A stretch of DNA of 48,859 bases from Porphyromonadaceae bacterium UBA4702 (lineage in GTDB: Bacteria > Bacteroidota > Bacteroidia > Bacteroidales > Muribaculaceae), in the NCBI GenBank assembly GCA_002404675.1, contig DHKE01000071.1, positions 4,212 to 53,070 of the forward strand, given 5' to 3'. This document shows positions 18,092 to 24,981 of this stretch, piece after piece. The stretch's first letter is position 1. Every line of letters begins with the position of its first letter. The notes beneath the pieces were generated by a model. It ran no database searches and was not told the origin of the DNA. It was given only the letters and a program-made list of their open reading frames with translations. The position numbers and the translations under genes are program-made.

Positions 18092-19183
18092 ATGGCAACA
18101 TTCAGAAAATTCATACCGGCAGTTGAGTTTCACCCCGGAATAACCCTCGCTGAAAAACTTCAGGAAATGAGAATGAGCATCAAGGAGTTTGCACTGCGCA
18201 CTTCCAAGCCAGAGAAGACCATTCACGCTGTCATCGGCGGCAGCAGCAGCGTTACTTCGGACATGGCAGTGGCTTTTGAAAACGTCACCAAAATACCTGC
18301 GCACTTCTGGCTGAACCTGCAGAAAGGGTACGACGAGTATGTTGCCCGCAGGAAAAGGGAAATGCAGCTCGAAAGCGACTATGCATGGGCGTGCCTGTTC
18401 CCGGTGTCCGAAATGACAGACCTCGGCTGGTTGCCAACAGCAGACACCAAAGAGAAAACCGCGCACGCAATGTTCTCGTTCTTCCAAGTCAGCACTGCCA
18501 AGGCATGGCAGGACTACTACATGAACCAGCAGCTGAAGGTGGCGTTCCGCATTTCGCTGAACGGCATCAACGACCCGTATGCCACATCCGCATGGCTACG
18601 GCGCGGAGAGATACAGGCAAGCGAAATGACAGTGGAGGAATTTTCCGACAAGACTCTGCGCGAAGCAATCCCCGCGATGAAGGCATTATGTGCAGAACAG
18701 CCCGAAAATTTCGCAGAGGCGTTGCAGGAGATGTGCGCCGCAGCAGGTGTCAAGCTGGTCTATACAGAAGGCTTGCAGAACGCGCCAATAAACGGCGCAA
18801 CACGGTGGTTGAAAGACACGCCGTGCATACAGATGTCAGGTCGGCTAAACCGCAACGACAGGTTCTGGTTCACGTTCTTCCACGAACTGGGGCATATCCT
18901 GCTGCACGGCAAGAAAGACATCTTCCTCGAAGACATAAACTATCCCGACAGACAGACGAAAAAAGAGGAGGAAGCCGACGCATTTGCATCACGGACACTG
19001 CTGCCGCAAGCCGCAGAAAAAGAGATTGCCAAAGCCGGGGACTACTCGGCAGATGCCATACGCCGCTACGCCGAGAAATACAAGACACACCCCGGCATAA
19101 TAGCCGGACGGCTTCAGCACAAAGGGCTAATCCCCAAAGAGGGGTACGCAGACCTGTTTGAAGCGGTTGTGCTGTTCCGATAA
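18092..19183 (+). CDS. HigA-type antitoxin fused to an ImmA/IrrE metallopeptidase domain
   Basis: 363 residues. The N-terminal 90 form a HigA-like helix-turn-helix domain (GITLAEKLQEMRMSIKEFAL, then FWLNLQKGYDEY). The C-terminal half is an ImmA/IrrE peptidase with HELGH at 264-268 and a downstream EEEADAFASRTLLP block. It should repress the operon and hold the upstream toxin. The peptidase domain may degrade a regulator, as ImmA does for the ICEBs1 repressor. HigA with a fused peptidase occurs in mobile elements; its substrate here is unknown. Confidence 0.88.
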   Translation: MATFRKFIPAVEFHPGITLAEKLQEMRMSIKEFALRTSKPEKTIHAVIGGSSSVTSDMAVAFENVTKIPAHFWLNLQKGYDEYVARRKREMQLESDYAWACLFPVSEMTDLGWLPTADTKEKTAHAMFSFFQVSTAKAWQDYYMNQQLKVAFRISLNGINDPYATSAWLRRGEIQASEMTVEEFSDKTLREAIPAMKALCAEQPENFAEALQEMCAAAGVKLVYTEGLQNAPINGATRWLKDTPCIQMSGRLNRNDRFWFTFFHELGHILLHGKKDIFLEDINYPDRQTKKEEEADAFASRTLLPQAAEKEIAKAGDYSADAIRRYAEKYKTHPGIIAGRLQHKGLIPKEGYADLFEAVVLFR

Positions 19184-19267
19184 ACTTTACACTTTGGGAA
19201 TAGCTGCGTCGTGGAGGGCAACTATTAAGTTTTTTCTAATAGTTCAATGCGGTGCTGCCACATTTGC

Positions 19268-19456
19268 TTATTCGATTGTGTCGGAGAGGTGGCTGCCTAC
19301 GCGCCGCCAGTCGCCGGCGAGGGCTTCAGCGTCGCTGCGGCCAGGGGTGAAGCGGCAGTACCCTCCGAACATGGATACGGTGCTGCCCACACCCTGTGCG
19401 AATGCATTGCGAAGATGCTGCCGTACTGACTTTTGTAAGGCTTTGGTATGATACAT
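19268..19456 (-). CDS. Small hypothetical protein, 62 residues
   Basis: Starts at the ATG at 19456 (MYHTKALQKSVRQHLRNAFA) and ends at 19268. The start is supported by AAGGAG two bases upstream, unusual in this phylum. The product is basic, with a helical N-terminus and SMFGGYCRFTPGRSD in the middle; no family is recognised. It lies 95 bases downstream of the GIY-YIG gene on the same strand and converges with the HigA fusion. It is probably part of the prophage repressor transcript. Confidence 0.6.
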   Translation of the reverse strand: MYHTKALQKSVRQHLRNAFAQGVGSTVSMFGGYCRFTPGRSDAEALAGDWRRVGSHLSDTIE

Positions 19457-19551
19457 GTCTCCTTCTTTTATATAGTAACGTTTTAGCTTGCGGTTTGGTG
19501 CGTCCGCCCCTGTTTGCTGCCACAGGACGCGGCGGAAGCGACACTCCGAAA

Positions 19552-20217
19552 TCATTCGTCGGTGAGGGGGAAGGCGCGGTCGTAAACATCGGTCAGCTTG
19601 TCGCCGTTGTACAGCCAGAAGGGCGTAGGCTGCATAGGGTAGTTTTCAGGCTTGCCCAAAAGCGTGCGGGTGACCATTGTCAGTGACTGAACCTCGCCCA
19701 GGTACTCGACCTTGCGGGCTTCCGCAATGACTACGGACTTCGAGGGGTCGCTCTCAAAGACAAGCACGTCGCCCTTTTTCAAGCCCATGTCGAAAAAGTT
19801 CAAGGCAGGGCGGCGCGAGTGTTTCGTCTTTTCAATGGCAGCGACATCGCTGGCGGTTATGTCGTTGCTTATTTCAGCGGCGACCTCGGCAGTGGCATCA
19901 CCCTCGTTCAGGTGGTTCATCAGCTTCAGCAGCGGTATTGCTTGCGAGGGCGAGATGCGGAAGAACTCACGGTTGTCATTCACGCGGTCGGGCGCAAAGG
20001 CCGAGTGGAGAGCGGACTCCAGCTCGCCCATGTGCGAGAGCTTGACCTTGCAAGCGTATGCACACTCGAAAGGGAGCGGAACGCCGGTGGTATACAGCTC
20101 GCGCATACGCGCATCGAGGTCTTTGCGCGAGGTCATCCCTATTTTGACAAGACCGGGCATGCACTCATTCGTCAACAGGTATACGATACCGTACTCCTTT
20201 TTATCGGACATGGTCAT
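19552..20217 (-). CDS. GIY-YIG nuclease family protein (T5orf172/MUG113 type)
   Basis: 221 residues. The N-terminal 100 match the T5orf172 variant of the GIY-YIG fold: YGIVYLLTNECMPGLVKIGM, then LDARMRELYTTGVPLPFECA and the acidic end DNREFFRIS. The C-terminal part (130-221) has no recognised domain. The gene is six bases after the HsdR_N-type gene in the repressor operon, so it should be expressed in the lysogen. It could be a nuclease acting against other DNA or a regulator; catalysis is inferred from the fold. Confidence 0.8.
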   Translation of the reverse strand: MTMSDKKEYGIVYLLTNECMPGLVKIGMTSRKDLDARMRELYTTGVPLPFECAYACKVKLSHMGELESALHSAFAPDRVNDNREFFRISPSQAIPLLKLMNHLNEGDATAEVAAEISNDITASDVAAIEKTKHSRRPALNFFDMGLKKGDVLVFESDPSKSVVIAEARKVEYLGEVQSLTMVTRTLLGKPENYPMQPTPFWLYNGDKLTDVYDRAFPLTDE

Positions 20218-20223
20218 TCCTCC

Positions 20224-21348
20224 TTAGGCGTATGACGCGGCGGCAGCGCGAAGCGCGTCAGCGAAGTTGTAAATATCGTCCAAGGACTTAATCTCGTGCT
20301 TCGTCTCATTCCGTTCGGCATCGAGCAGACCGATATACTTGACCGATTTGGCATTCAGCCGCAGACGGCATATCGGGCGGCGGTTGTTGTCGTCCATAAG
20401 CACCGAGAAATAGTTCTGCGCATCACGGTAAGTGACGCGAGACACGTCCACGACAGAGCGGACAATCGCCTTAACAATAAGGTAGCCGTCAATCTCCTCC
20501 TGCGTGGTCACGATGCCGCGCTCTTCATCAATGAACACAACACCCGGCGGCAGTTCCTTTTGCGGAGCGGAAACAGGAGCGTCCGAGGGAACAGCATCAG
20601 CAGCAGGTTCGGGAGCAGCGACCTTCGGAGCATCATCCACGGAACGCATCGCGATGCCGAGCCGCTCTGAAATTGCATCGTTGACAATGCCCGAAATGGC
20701 ACGCTTCACAAGAGGGGTGAACTGCTCCAGCACCTTCTGGTTGACGACACCGTCATAGACCTGCTTTGTAATGTACTTGACGAAATCGGGCGAGGGGGAA
20801 TTGAACTCACCCGAAAGCACGCTGCGCAACTGGGTGGTGTATTTCAGCTCCTGCGCCGTATCGAGAATTTTGCTGACATCGTAATACGACTTGTGGAACT
20901 TCTTCAACTGCTCAATGTCGGCATCCGACAGGTCAAGCATATCGACCACGAGGAAAGGCTTGTCGTCCATGATGTTCGGCTTTTCGAGGTCAGTGTAAAA
21001 GCGGTACTCGATGCCGTTAGTCAGCACGCCGAAGCGGGCGTTTGTGGCAGCAAAGTAGCGGCGCAGCTGGGTATCATGCAGGTTGAGGTTCTGGGCGCAG
21101 TGCTTACATTCGATGAGCAGAATAATTTCGTCGTCATGCTTAATGGCGTAGTCTATCTTTTCGCCCTTCTTCTTGTTCAGGTCGCAGTCCACCTCCGGCA
21201 CAACCTCAAAGGGGTTGAACACATCATAGCCCAGAGCCGAGATGAGCGGAAGAATGAAGGCGTTTTTGGTGGCTTCTTCGGTGGCGATGCTGTCCTTCTG
21301 TTTGCCGATGCGCTCCGACAGCTGGAGCACAGAGTCTTTGAAATCCAT
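20224..21348 (-). CDS. Type I restriction HsdR N-terminal-like nuclease
   Basis: 374 residues. The first 170 show the HSDR_N pattern: ATKNAFILPLISALGYDVFN, then a PD-(D/E)xK core with Asp66 (KIDYAI) and Glu80-Cys-Lys82 (LLIECKH), then FGVLTNGIEYRFYTDLEKPN. No helicase motifs follow, so it is not a full HsdR. The C-terminal 100 residues look like a small beta domain. It starts nine bases after the repressor gene. Stand-alone HSDR_N proteins are common in prophages; possible roles are superinfection exclusion or defence. Confidence 0.82.
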   Translation of the reverse strand: MDFKDSVLQLSERIGKQKDSIATEEATKNAFILPLISALGYDVFNPFEVVPEVDCDLNKKKGEKIDYAIKHDDEIILLIECKHCAQNLNLHDTQLRRYFAATNARFGVLTNGIEYRFYTDLEKPNIMDDKPFLVVDMLDLSDADIEQLKKFHKSYYDVSKILDTAQELKYTTQLRSVLSGEFNSPSPDFVKYITKQVYDGVVNQKVLEQFTPLVKRAISGIVNDAISERLGIAMRSVDDAPKVAAPEPAADAVPSDAPVSAPQKELPPGVVFIDEERGIVTTQEEIDGYLIVKAIVRSVVDVSRVTYRDAQNYFSVLMDDNNRRPICRLRLNAKSVKYIGLLDAERNETKHEIKSLDDIYNFADALRAAAASYA

Positions 21349-21357
21349 ATTCCGATT

Positions 21358-21735
21358 TTATTTTGATTGTTTTTCGATGATTGAGATTAGACGGTCGATT
21401 TGCTCCTGTGCTTTGGCAACGAGTTTTCGATGCTCCGCAATTTCCAACAGGGCAATTTCAAGAGCAGAACCTCCCACGGCATTATTGTCGCCAACTACCT
21501 GCGTAGAGTTGTTACCATTGGTATTGCCGTCGTTTTGAGGATTGTCGAGGAAATGCGATGTCGGAAGCGAGAGTGATGCCGCGATTTTTTCAAGGGTATC
21601 AAGAGATGTAGAACCCGTACGGATAATTCGGTTCAGCTGCTGATACGAAATACCAGCTTCAGATGCAACATCCGACAGTCTCTTTTTTTTGAGAGCCGCG
21701 AGTGCTTTTATTTGGTCAAGATTTTTCATTAGCAT
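21358..21735 (-). CDS. CI-like helix-turn-helix repressor
   Basis: 125 residues; the ATG at 21729 two codons later is an equal choice. XRE-type helix-turn-helix at about 15-60 (KKRLSDVASEAGISYQQLNR, then SLDTLEKIAASLSLP), an Asn/Gly-rich linker, then a C-terminal coiled coil likely for oligomerisation. There is no LexA-type peptidase domain, so induction would need another factor, perhaps the ImmA-type peptidase. Position at the divergence between the leftward operon and the rightward early genes makes it the candidate lysogeny repressor. Confidence 0.82.
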   Translation of the reverse strand: MLMKNLDQIKALAALKKKRLSDVASEAGISYQQLNRIIRTGSTSLDTLEKIAASLSLPTSHFLDNPQNDGNTNGNNSTQVVGDNNAVGGSALEIALLEIAEHRKLVAKAQEQIDRLISIIEKQSK

Positions 21736-21786
21736 TATTTAGTATAGTTTTATCGCGTAATATTTTCTGTTTAGAACATATTGCGC

Positions 21787-21794
21787 TATCTTTG
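21787..21794 (+). promoter_or_regulatory. Rightward early promoter, -7 box
   Basis: TATCTTTG, with a weak TTTC-like -33 element. Transcription would begin near 21800 and run into the early genes from 21867. Confidence 0.55.
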
Positions 21795-21819
21795 CACCGT
21801 AAACCAGTGCAGACACGCA

Positions 21820-21827
21820 CAAAGTTA
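21820..21827 (-). promoter_or_regulatory. Leftward repressor-operon promoter, -7 box
   Basis: TAACTTTG on the minus strand, giving a start near 21814. This faces the rightward promoter, and the two transcripts would overlap by about 14 bases. Confidence 0.5.
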
Positions 21828-21866
21828 CGAAAAAGAACACGAAACCGAAAACATAACATCAGGAAT

Positions 21867-22055
21867 ATGAGAAAGATAACCTCAAAGACCGACAACGAAA
21901 TCAGCGCGATGATTGACCGCGCCGTCTACCTCGAGGGGTGGGCGGAACACTTCTCGAAGCGCAGCAACCCGAACTGGCTGGCGGCACGCGAAGGCGTGGA
22001 AGCGGCACGCAAGGAGGCTGCGGAACTCCGCGAATTGATACACCAAGCAATATAA
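21867..22055 (+). CDS. Small early phage protein, 62 residues
   Basis: From the ATG at 21867, MRKITSKTDNEISAMIDRAV. Almost entirely helical, ending in a heptad-like Ala/Glu/Leu segment (AARKEAAELRELIHQAI). It is the first gene of the rightward early transcript, where Cro-like or anti-repressor functions often sit, but no helix-turn-helix is visible. Function unknown. Confidence 0.7.
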   Translation: MRKITSKTDNEISAMIDRAVYLEGWAEHFSKRSNPNWLAAREGVEAARKEAAELRELIHQAI

Positions 22056-22067
22056 AACGAAACGACT

Positions 22068-22439
22068 ATGGAAGAAAAGAACGAACCGAAAGACGGAAAG
22101 AAAATGGGACAAGTGACGCTCGAACAGGCAATCGCAGAGCCGTGGCGGCTCGACACCCCCTGCACGCTCGACCTGGGCATCGGCGCGAAAGCCGAAATCA
22201 CCGAGGAACTGGCAGCGGCGCATGAGAACTTCTGGTACTGGCTCAACCTCCTCGAAGACGCAGAGCCTGACCGCTACTCATGGCTGATACTCCGCGACTG
22301 GCTCGACACATGGGTCAAGGAGGCACGAACACAGGACAACATGCTGGGGGCGACAGCCGTGTACGCCTCGGTGATGCGCGGCATACTGGCTGAAAAGGAC
22401 AGAGCGGAAGAACGCTTCGGCAAAGACAAGGAGGACTGA
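22068..22439 (+). CDS. Hypothetical early phage protein, 123 residues
   Basis: Starts MEEKNEPKDGKKMGQVTLEQ. Mostly helical, with Trp-rich stretches (NFWYWLNLLEDAEPDRYSWL and WLDTWVKEARTQ) and no membrane segment or known motif. It begins 12 bases after the previous gene and ends 2 bases before the next start, so it is part of a tight early operon. Function not recognised. Confidence 0.75.
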   Translation: MEEKNEPKDGKKMGQVTLEQAIAEPWRLDTPCTLDLGIGAKAEITEELAAAHENFWYWLNLLEDAEPDRYSWLILRDWLDTWVKEARTQDNMLGATAVYASVMRGILAEKDRAEERFGKDKED

Positions 22440-22441
22440 CC

Positions 22442-22681
22442 ATGGCAAAGAGAGGAAAGAGCAAGACAAGCCGCGTGATGAAGTGGCTGGGGCTTTGGCT
22501 GATGACGGCAGTATGCCGCACGGCGGTGATAGTGCTGATATTCGGCGGCGCGATGTGCGCGGCGCAGAACCTCATCGACAACTTCGGCGCGGGGCTGCTG
22601 GGGCTGCTCGCCGCAGGGCTGGGCATAATGCTCGCTATAGGGACGGAATCGCTGCTCTCGCGGCTCGGCTGGAAACACTGA
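22442..22681 (+). CDS. Small membrane protein, 79 residues
   Basis: A basic N-terminus (MAKRGKSKTSRVMKWLG) is followed by two hydrophobic segments, roughly residues 17-42 and 48-70, separated by NLIDNFGAG. The product should span the inner membrane twice. Function unknown; superinfection exclusion is one possibility for such an early phage membrane protein. Confidence 0.7.
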   Translation: MAKRGKSKTSRVMKWLGLWLMTAVCRTAVIVLIFGGAMCAAQNLIDNFGAGLLGLLAAGLGIMLAIGTESLLSRLGWKH

Positions 22682-22718
22682 AACAACAAGACGACAACAC
22701 ATAAAAACGACACTGACA

Positions 22719-23027
22719 ATGGCAAAGATACCGCCGACAAAGGCAGAGTTCACATTCGAGGAGCGGATGCTCCGCATCAGCAGCCTCAGCATACTCGACG
22801 CAGGAGACATCGCTGCATGGCTTAACGTCTCGGAATCATGGGTGCGCCACATGGTGAGCGGCCGAGGCATCCCCCACTGCAAGACAGCAGGAGGACGCAT
22901 ATACTTCAGCAAGGAGGACATCGAGGATTGGATGAAGAAATTCCGAGTGCCGACACGCGAGGAAATCGAATCACAAGCGGTGACATACACGACGCTCAAC
23001 AGACAAAACGCACGCGCACGGAGATGA
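22719..23027 (+). CDS. Helix-turn-helix excisionase-family protein
   Basis: 102 residues. The centre has the MerR-like winged helix-turn-helix of the excisionase family: SILDAGDIAAWLNVSESWVR, then HCKTAGGRIYFSKEDIEDWM. These proteins bend DNA for excision or act as small regulators. In an early lytic operon of an integrase-bearing prophage, excisionase is plausible. The stop overlaps the next start as ATGA. Confidence 0.8.
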   Translation: MAKIPPTKAEFTFEERMLRISSLSILDAGDIAAWLNVSESWVRHMVSGRGIPHCKTAGGRIYFSKEDIEDWMKKFRVPTREEIESQAVTYTTLNRQNARARR

Positions 23028-23209
23028 ACACGGACTACGCACACTGCGTCGGCGCGGGCTATTTCAGCCACCCAGAGCCTTGCCGCACCTGCCGGCGGCA
23101 CTTCCCCTTCTCGCAGCCAACGGAGGGCGGCATGACTTGGGTGATGCCGATGTACGACGAGCGGACAGGAAGCTGCCCGATGCGCGACCCCAAACCAGAA
23201 AACGAATAA
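23024..23209 (+). CDS. Small cysteine-rich phage protein, 61 residues
   Basis: MNTDYAHCVGAGYFSHPEPC starts it, overlapping the previous stop as ATGA. Cysteines at about 8, 20, 23 and 51, with His residues between, suggest zinc binding but no named finger is recognised. Function unknown. Confidence 0.65.
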   Translation: MNTDYAHCVGAGYFSHPEPCRTCRRHFPFSQPTEGGMTWVMPMYDERTGSCPMRDPKPENE

Positions 23210-23214
23210 CCGAG

Positions 23215-23421
23215 ATGCCACGCACCGTAACCACGGCAGACCTCCGCGCGCTCGCCCCCGGCGAGGTGCTGACGGCAAGGCCGCTAAACGCCGGCGACAG
23301 CAAGCGCATACAGCGGCTTGCCGCCAAGCAGGGGCTGGAGACACTACCCCACCACGGCCTGCTCCGTATATGGCGCGAGACACCCGACATAGTAAAACAA
23401 CCAAAAAGGACAAGACAATGA
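23215..23421 (+). CDS. Small phage protein, 68 residues
   Basis: MPRTVTTADLRALAPGEVLT begins it. The layout, with LNAGDSKRIQRLAAKQGLET and a basic end, is reminiscent of small nucleic-acid-binding proteins, but no family is recognised. Its TGA overlaps the next ATG. Confidence 0.65.
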   Translation: MPRTVTTADLRALAPGEVLTARPLNAGDSKRIQRLAAKQGLETLPHHGLLRIWRETPDIVKQPKRTRQ

Positions 23422-23463
23422 CACCGCAAGACATCATCAACGCCGCCAAGGAGTGGCGCGACG
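23418..23463 (+). repeat. 46-bp direct repeat, copy 1
   Basis: Identical to 24434-24479, from the ATG through the 15th codon of two family members. This points to a recent duplication or gene conversion. Confidence 0.9.
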
Positions 23464-23714
23464 CGAACCGTGGGACGCGCAACTGTATCGTGACCACGAT
23501 AGACGACGAGACGGGGAAGTCGCAAACATACGTAAAGGCGGTGACACCGCAAGACATCACCGTAATGTTGCTCATGATGTTCGACGACAACGAAGCGTAC
23601 TACACCGCCGCAAAAGATGCAATCGAGATGTACAAAAAGCCGAACATCCAGCAGATACTGAATGACAGTACTGCGACCCAGAGAACGGCATCACCCGAAA
23701 GACATAAGTCATGA
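23418..23714 (+). CDS. Tandem paralogue family protein, copy 1 (98 residues)
   Basis: Begins MTPQDIINAAKEWRDANRGT. A helix is followed by a strand (NCIVTTID), an acidic loop and a helical half with VMLLMMFDDNEAYYTAAKDA. The same pattern recurs in the genes at 23746, 24018, 24434 and 24712. The first 46 bases are identical to those at 24434. No function is known for this family; size and copy number suggest host-takeover or anti-defence proteins. Confidence 0.7.
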   Translation: MTPQDIINAAKEWRDANRGTRNCIVTTIDDETGKSQTYVKAVTPQDITVMLLMMFDDNEAYYTAAKDAIEMYKKPNIQQILNDSTATQRTASPERHKS

Positions 23715-23749
23715 AGAACAATACTCACGCCAATAGGACAAGACAATGA
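23711..23749 (+). CDS. 12-codon bridging frame, probable gene remnant
   Basis: MKNNTHANRTRQ. Its ATG overlaps the stop of copy 1 (ATGA) and its TGA overlaps the ATG of the next gene (ATGA). Its start resembles that of the 24712 gene (MKNDSKLQ). It looks like a family member whose body was deleted while both junctions stayed, keeping translational coupling. It may have no product of its own. Confidence 0.45.
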   Translation: MKNNTHANRTRQ

Positions 23750-24021
23750 CACTAAGCAACATCTCAGTACCAGACATCATGGAGGTCGTGCAGCGCTGGC
23801 GGCGCGAAGGCCAGAAAGCCGCGCGCTCCGCGATAGTGATTACAGACGACCCCGAATCTTACACCGCTGTCGAACCAACGACAGCAAACGTGCTGAAGCT
23901 GGGCAAGCCATTCGGCATGGCGGCTGTGCGGCGGATGCTCCAGACGCTGTTCGAGGAATACCCCTACGCAGCCGACATCGCCAAAGAAATACTCACGACA
24001 AAAGACCAAGACCAGCAATGA
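23746..24021 (+). CDS. Tandem paralogue family protein, copy 2 (91 residues)
   Basis: Begins MTLSNISVPDIMEVVQRWRR. It shares the family layout: N-terminal helix, strand SAIVITDD, and a helical end VRRMLQTLFEEYPYAADIAK. It is more diverged than copies 1 and 4. Coupled to its neighbours by ATGA overlaps on both sides. Function unknown. Confidence 0.65.
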   Translation: MTLSNISVPDIMEVVQRWRREGQKAARSAIVITDDPESYTAVEPTTANVLKLGKPFGMAAVRRMLQTLFEEYPYAADIAKEILTTKDQDQQ

Positions 24022-24291
24022 CACAGCAAGAACTGTATGACAAAGCCTACGAATGGGTAGAGGAAGACAACCTCAACTCATACATCGTCCTCACGCATCA
24101 TTATAACGAAGACGGCAAACTTGAAGCGCATGGCGAAATCAATGCCGAGTATTACGACATTATGCCGTATGCTCCACGAGATGATGCGTCACAACAGACG
24201 CTTCCGCGAAGCGACGGCGAATGCGCTGCTTGACCTAATATGCCATCCCGAAAAAATCATCGACAACCAAACAGAGGAGGACAAGCAATGA
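24018..24291 (+). pseudogene. Tandem paralogue family protein, copy 3, frameshifted
   Basis: The frame from 24018 (MTQQELYDKAYEWVEEDNLN) stops at 24233 with an unrelated tail. From about 24145 the +1 frame reads ITTLCRMLHEMMRHNRRFRE, which matches the second half of the family, and ends at 24291, where its TGA overlaps the next ATG just like every neighbour. So an ancestral frame of about 90 codons is broken by one inserted base or two missing bases around 24145-24165. Mutation, sequence error and programmed frameshifting are all possible. Confidence 0.7.
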
Positions 24292-24437
24292 CACAGCAAG
24301 AAAGTTTTGACACGATAGCGGCAGAGTTCCTCGACTTCATGGAGCGCAAGACCTCATGGCTCGCGAGCATCGCAGGACGCGGCGGCATCGACATCGAGGA
24401 CGTGGAATACGAGGAAGTGAAGGAGGACAGGCAATGA
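24288..24437 (+). CDS. Small acidic phage protein, 49 residues
   Basis: MTQQESFDTIAAEFLDFMER, ending in a very acidic tail (IEDVEYEEVKEDRQ). ATGA overlaps on both sides. The start shares MTQQE with copy 3, hinting that it may be a shortened relative. Function unknown. Confidence 0.55.
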   Translation: MTQQESFDTIAAEFLDFMERKTSWLASIAGRGGIDIEDVEYEEVKEDRQ

Positions 24438-24479
24438 CACCGCAAGACATCATCAACGCCGCCAAGGAGTGGCGCGACG
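24434..24479 (+). repeat. 46-bp direct repeat, copy 2
   Basis: Identical to 23418-23463. Confidence 0.9.
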
Positions 24480-24715
24480 AGAACCCCGGCAAACGCTTCT
24501 TCATCGTCCAGACCGCAGACACAGACGCACGAATGGCAGAGGGGGAAGAAGCAACCACCTTCGGGGCTTGCGTGGGGATGCTGTCCCACATGTTCGCCTC
24601 CGACCCCCGGTTCATCGAAGCGGCAAAAGCGGCAATCGACAACGTCGAGGAACTAATCGCAAAGCAGCTGGCAGATGAACTCCGCAAGCAGTTCCCGAAA
24701 AACATAAAGTCATGA
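24434..24715 (+). CDS. Tandem paralogue family protein, copy 4 (93 residues)
   Basis: Begins with the same MTPQDIINAAKEWRD as copy 1 and continues RFFIVQTADTDA, then a helical end VGMLSHMFASDPRFIEAAKA. Its first 46 bases are identical to copy 1, while the rest is well diverged. Coupled on both sides by ATGA overlaps. Function unknown. Confidence 0.7.
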   Translation: MTPQDIINAAKEWRDENPGKRFFIVQTADTDARMAEGEEATTFGACVGMLSHMFASDPRFIEAAKAAIDNVEELIAKQLADELRKQFPKNIKS

Positions 24716-24981
24716 AGAACGACAGCAAATTACAGGCAATAATCGATGCCGCAAATGAATGGATTGATGAAGACCAAAACAACCACACATGCATTATACT
24801 CACATTTGATGAGATAGGCTCCCCACAATCCCATTCATTTACTTACGCAGACCGCTCCGACATAAAATGGATGCTGCACGATGCATTTAAGGACGACGAC
24901 TTTCTGCACGCGGCCAAAGCAGCAATGGAGTGGATTGAGAAGGACAAAGACATAAAATCAGAACCAACGACATTCGTATGA
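24712..24981 (+). CDS. Tandem paralogue family protein, copy 5 (89 residues)
   Basis: MKNDSKLQAIIDAANEWIDE, then THTCIILTFDE and DIKWMLHDAFKDDDFLHAAK. Same layout as copies 1-4. The gene is visibly less GC-rich at third positions than its neighbours, for example in its first 100 bases, which suggests a different recent source. Function unknown. Confidence 0.68.
   Translation: MKNDSKLQAIIDAANEWIDEDQNNHTCIILTFDEIGSPQSHSFTYADRSDIKWMLHDAFKDDDFLHAAKAAMEWIEKDKDIKSEPTTFV

Noticed and set aside
22274..23590. 438-codon antisense frame across several small early genes
   Set aside because: It spans gene boundaries of a coupled plus-strand operon and is Cys/Arg/Ser-rich, as expected of a shadow.
24145..24165. 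Programmed ribosomal frameshift in copy 3
   Set aside because: No recognisable slippery site or stimulatory hairpin was found; mutation or sequence error is simpler.
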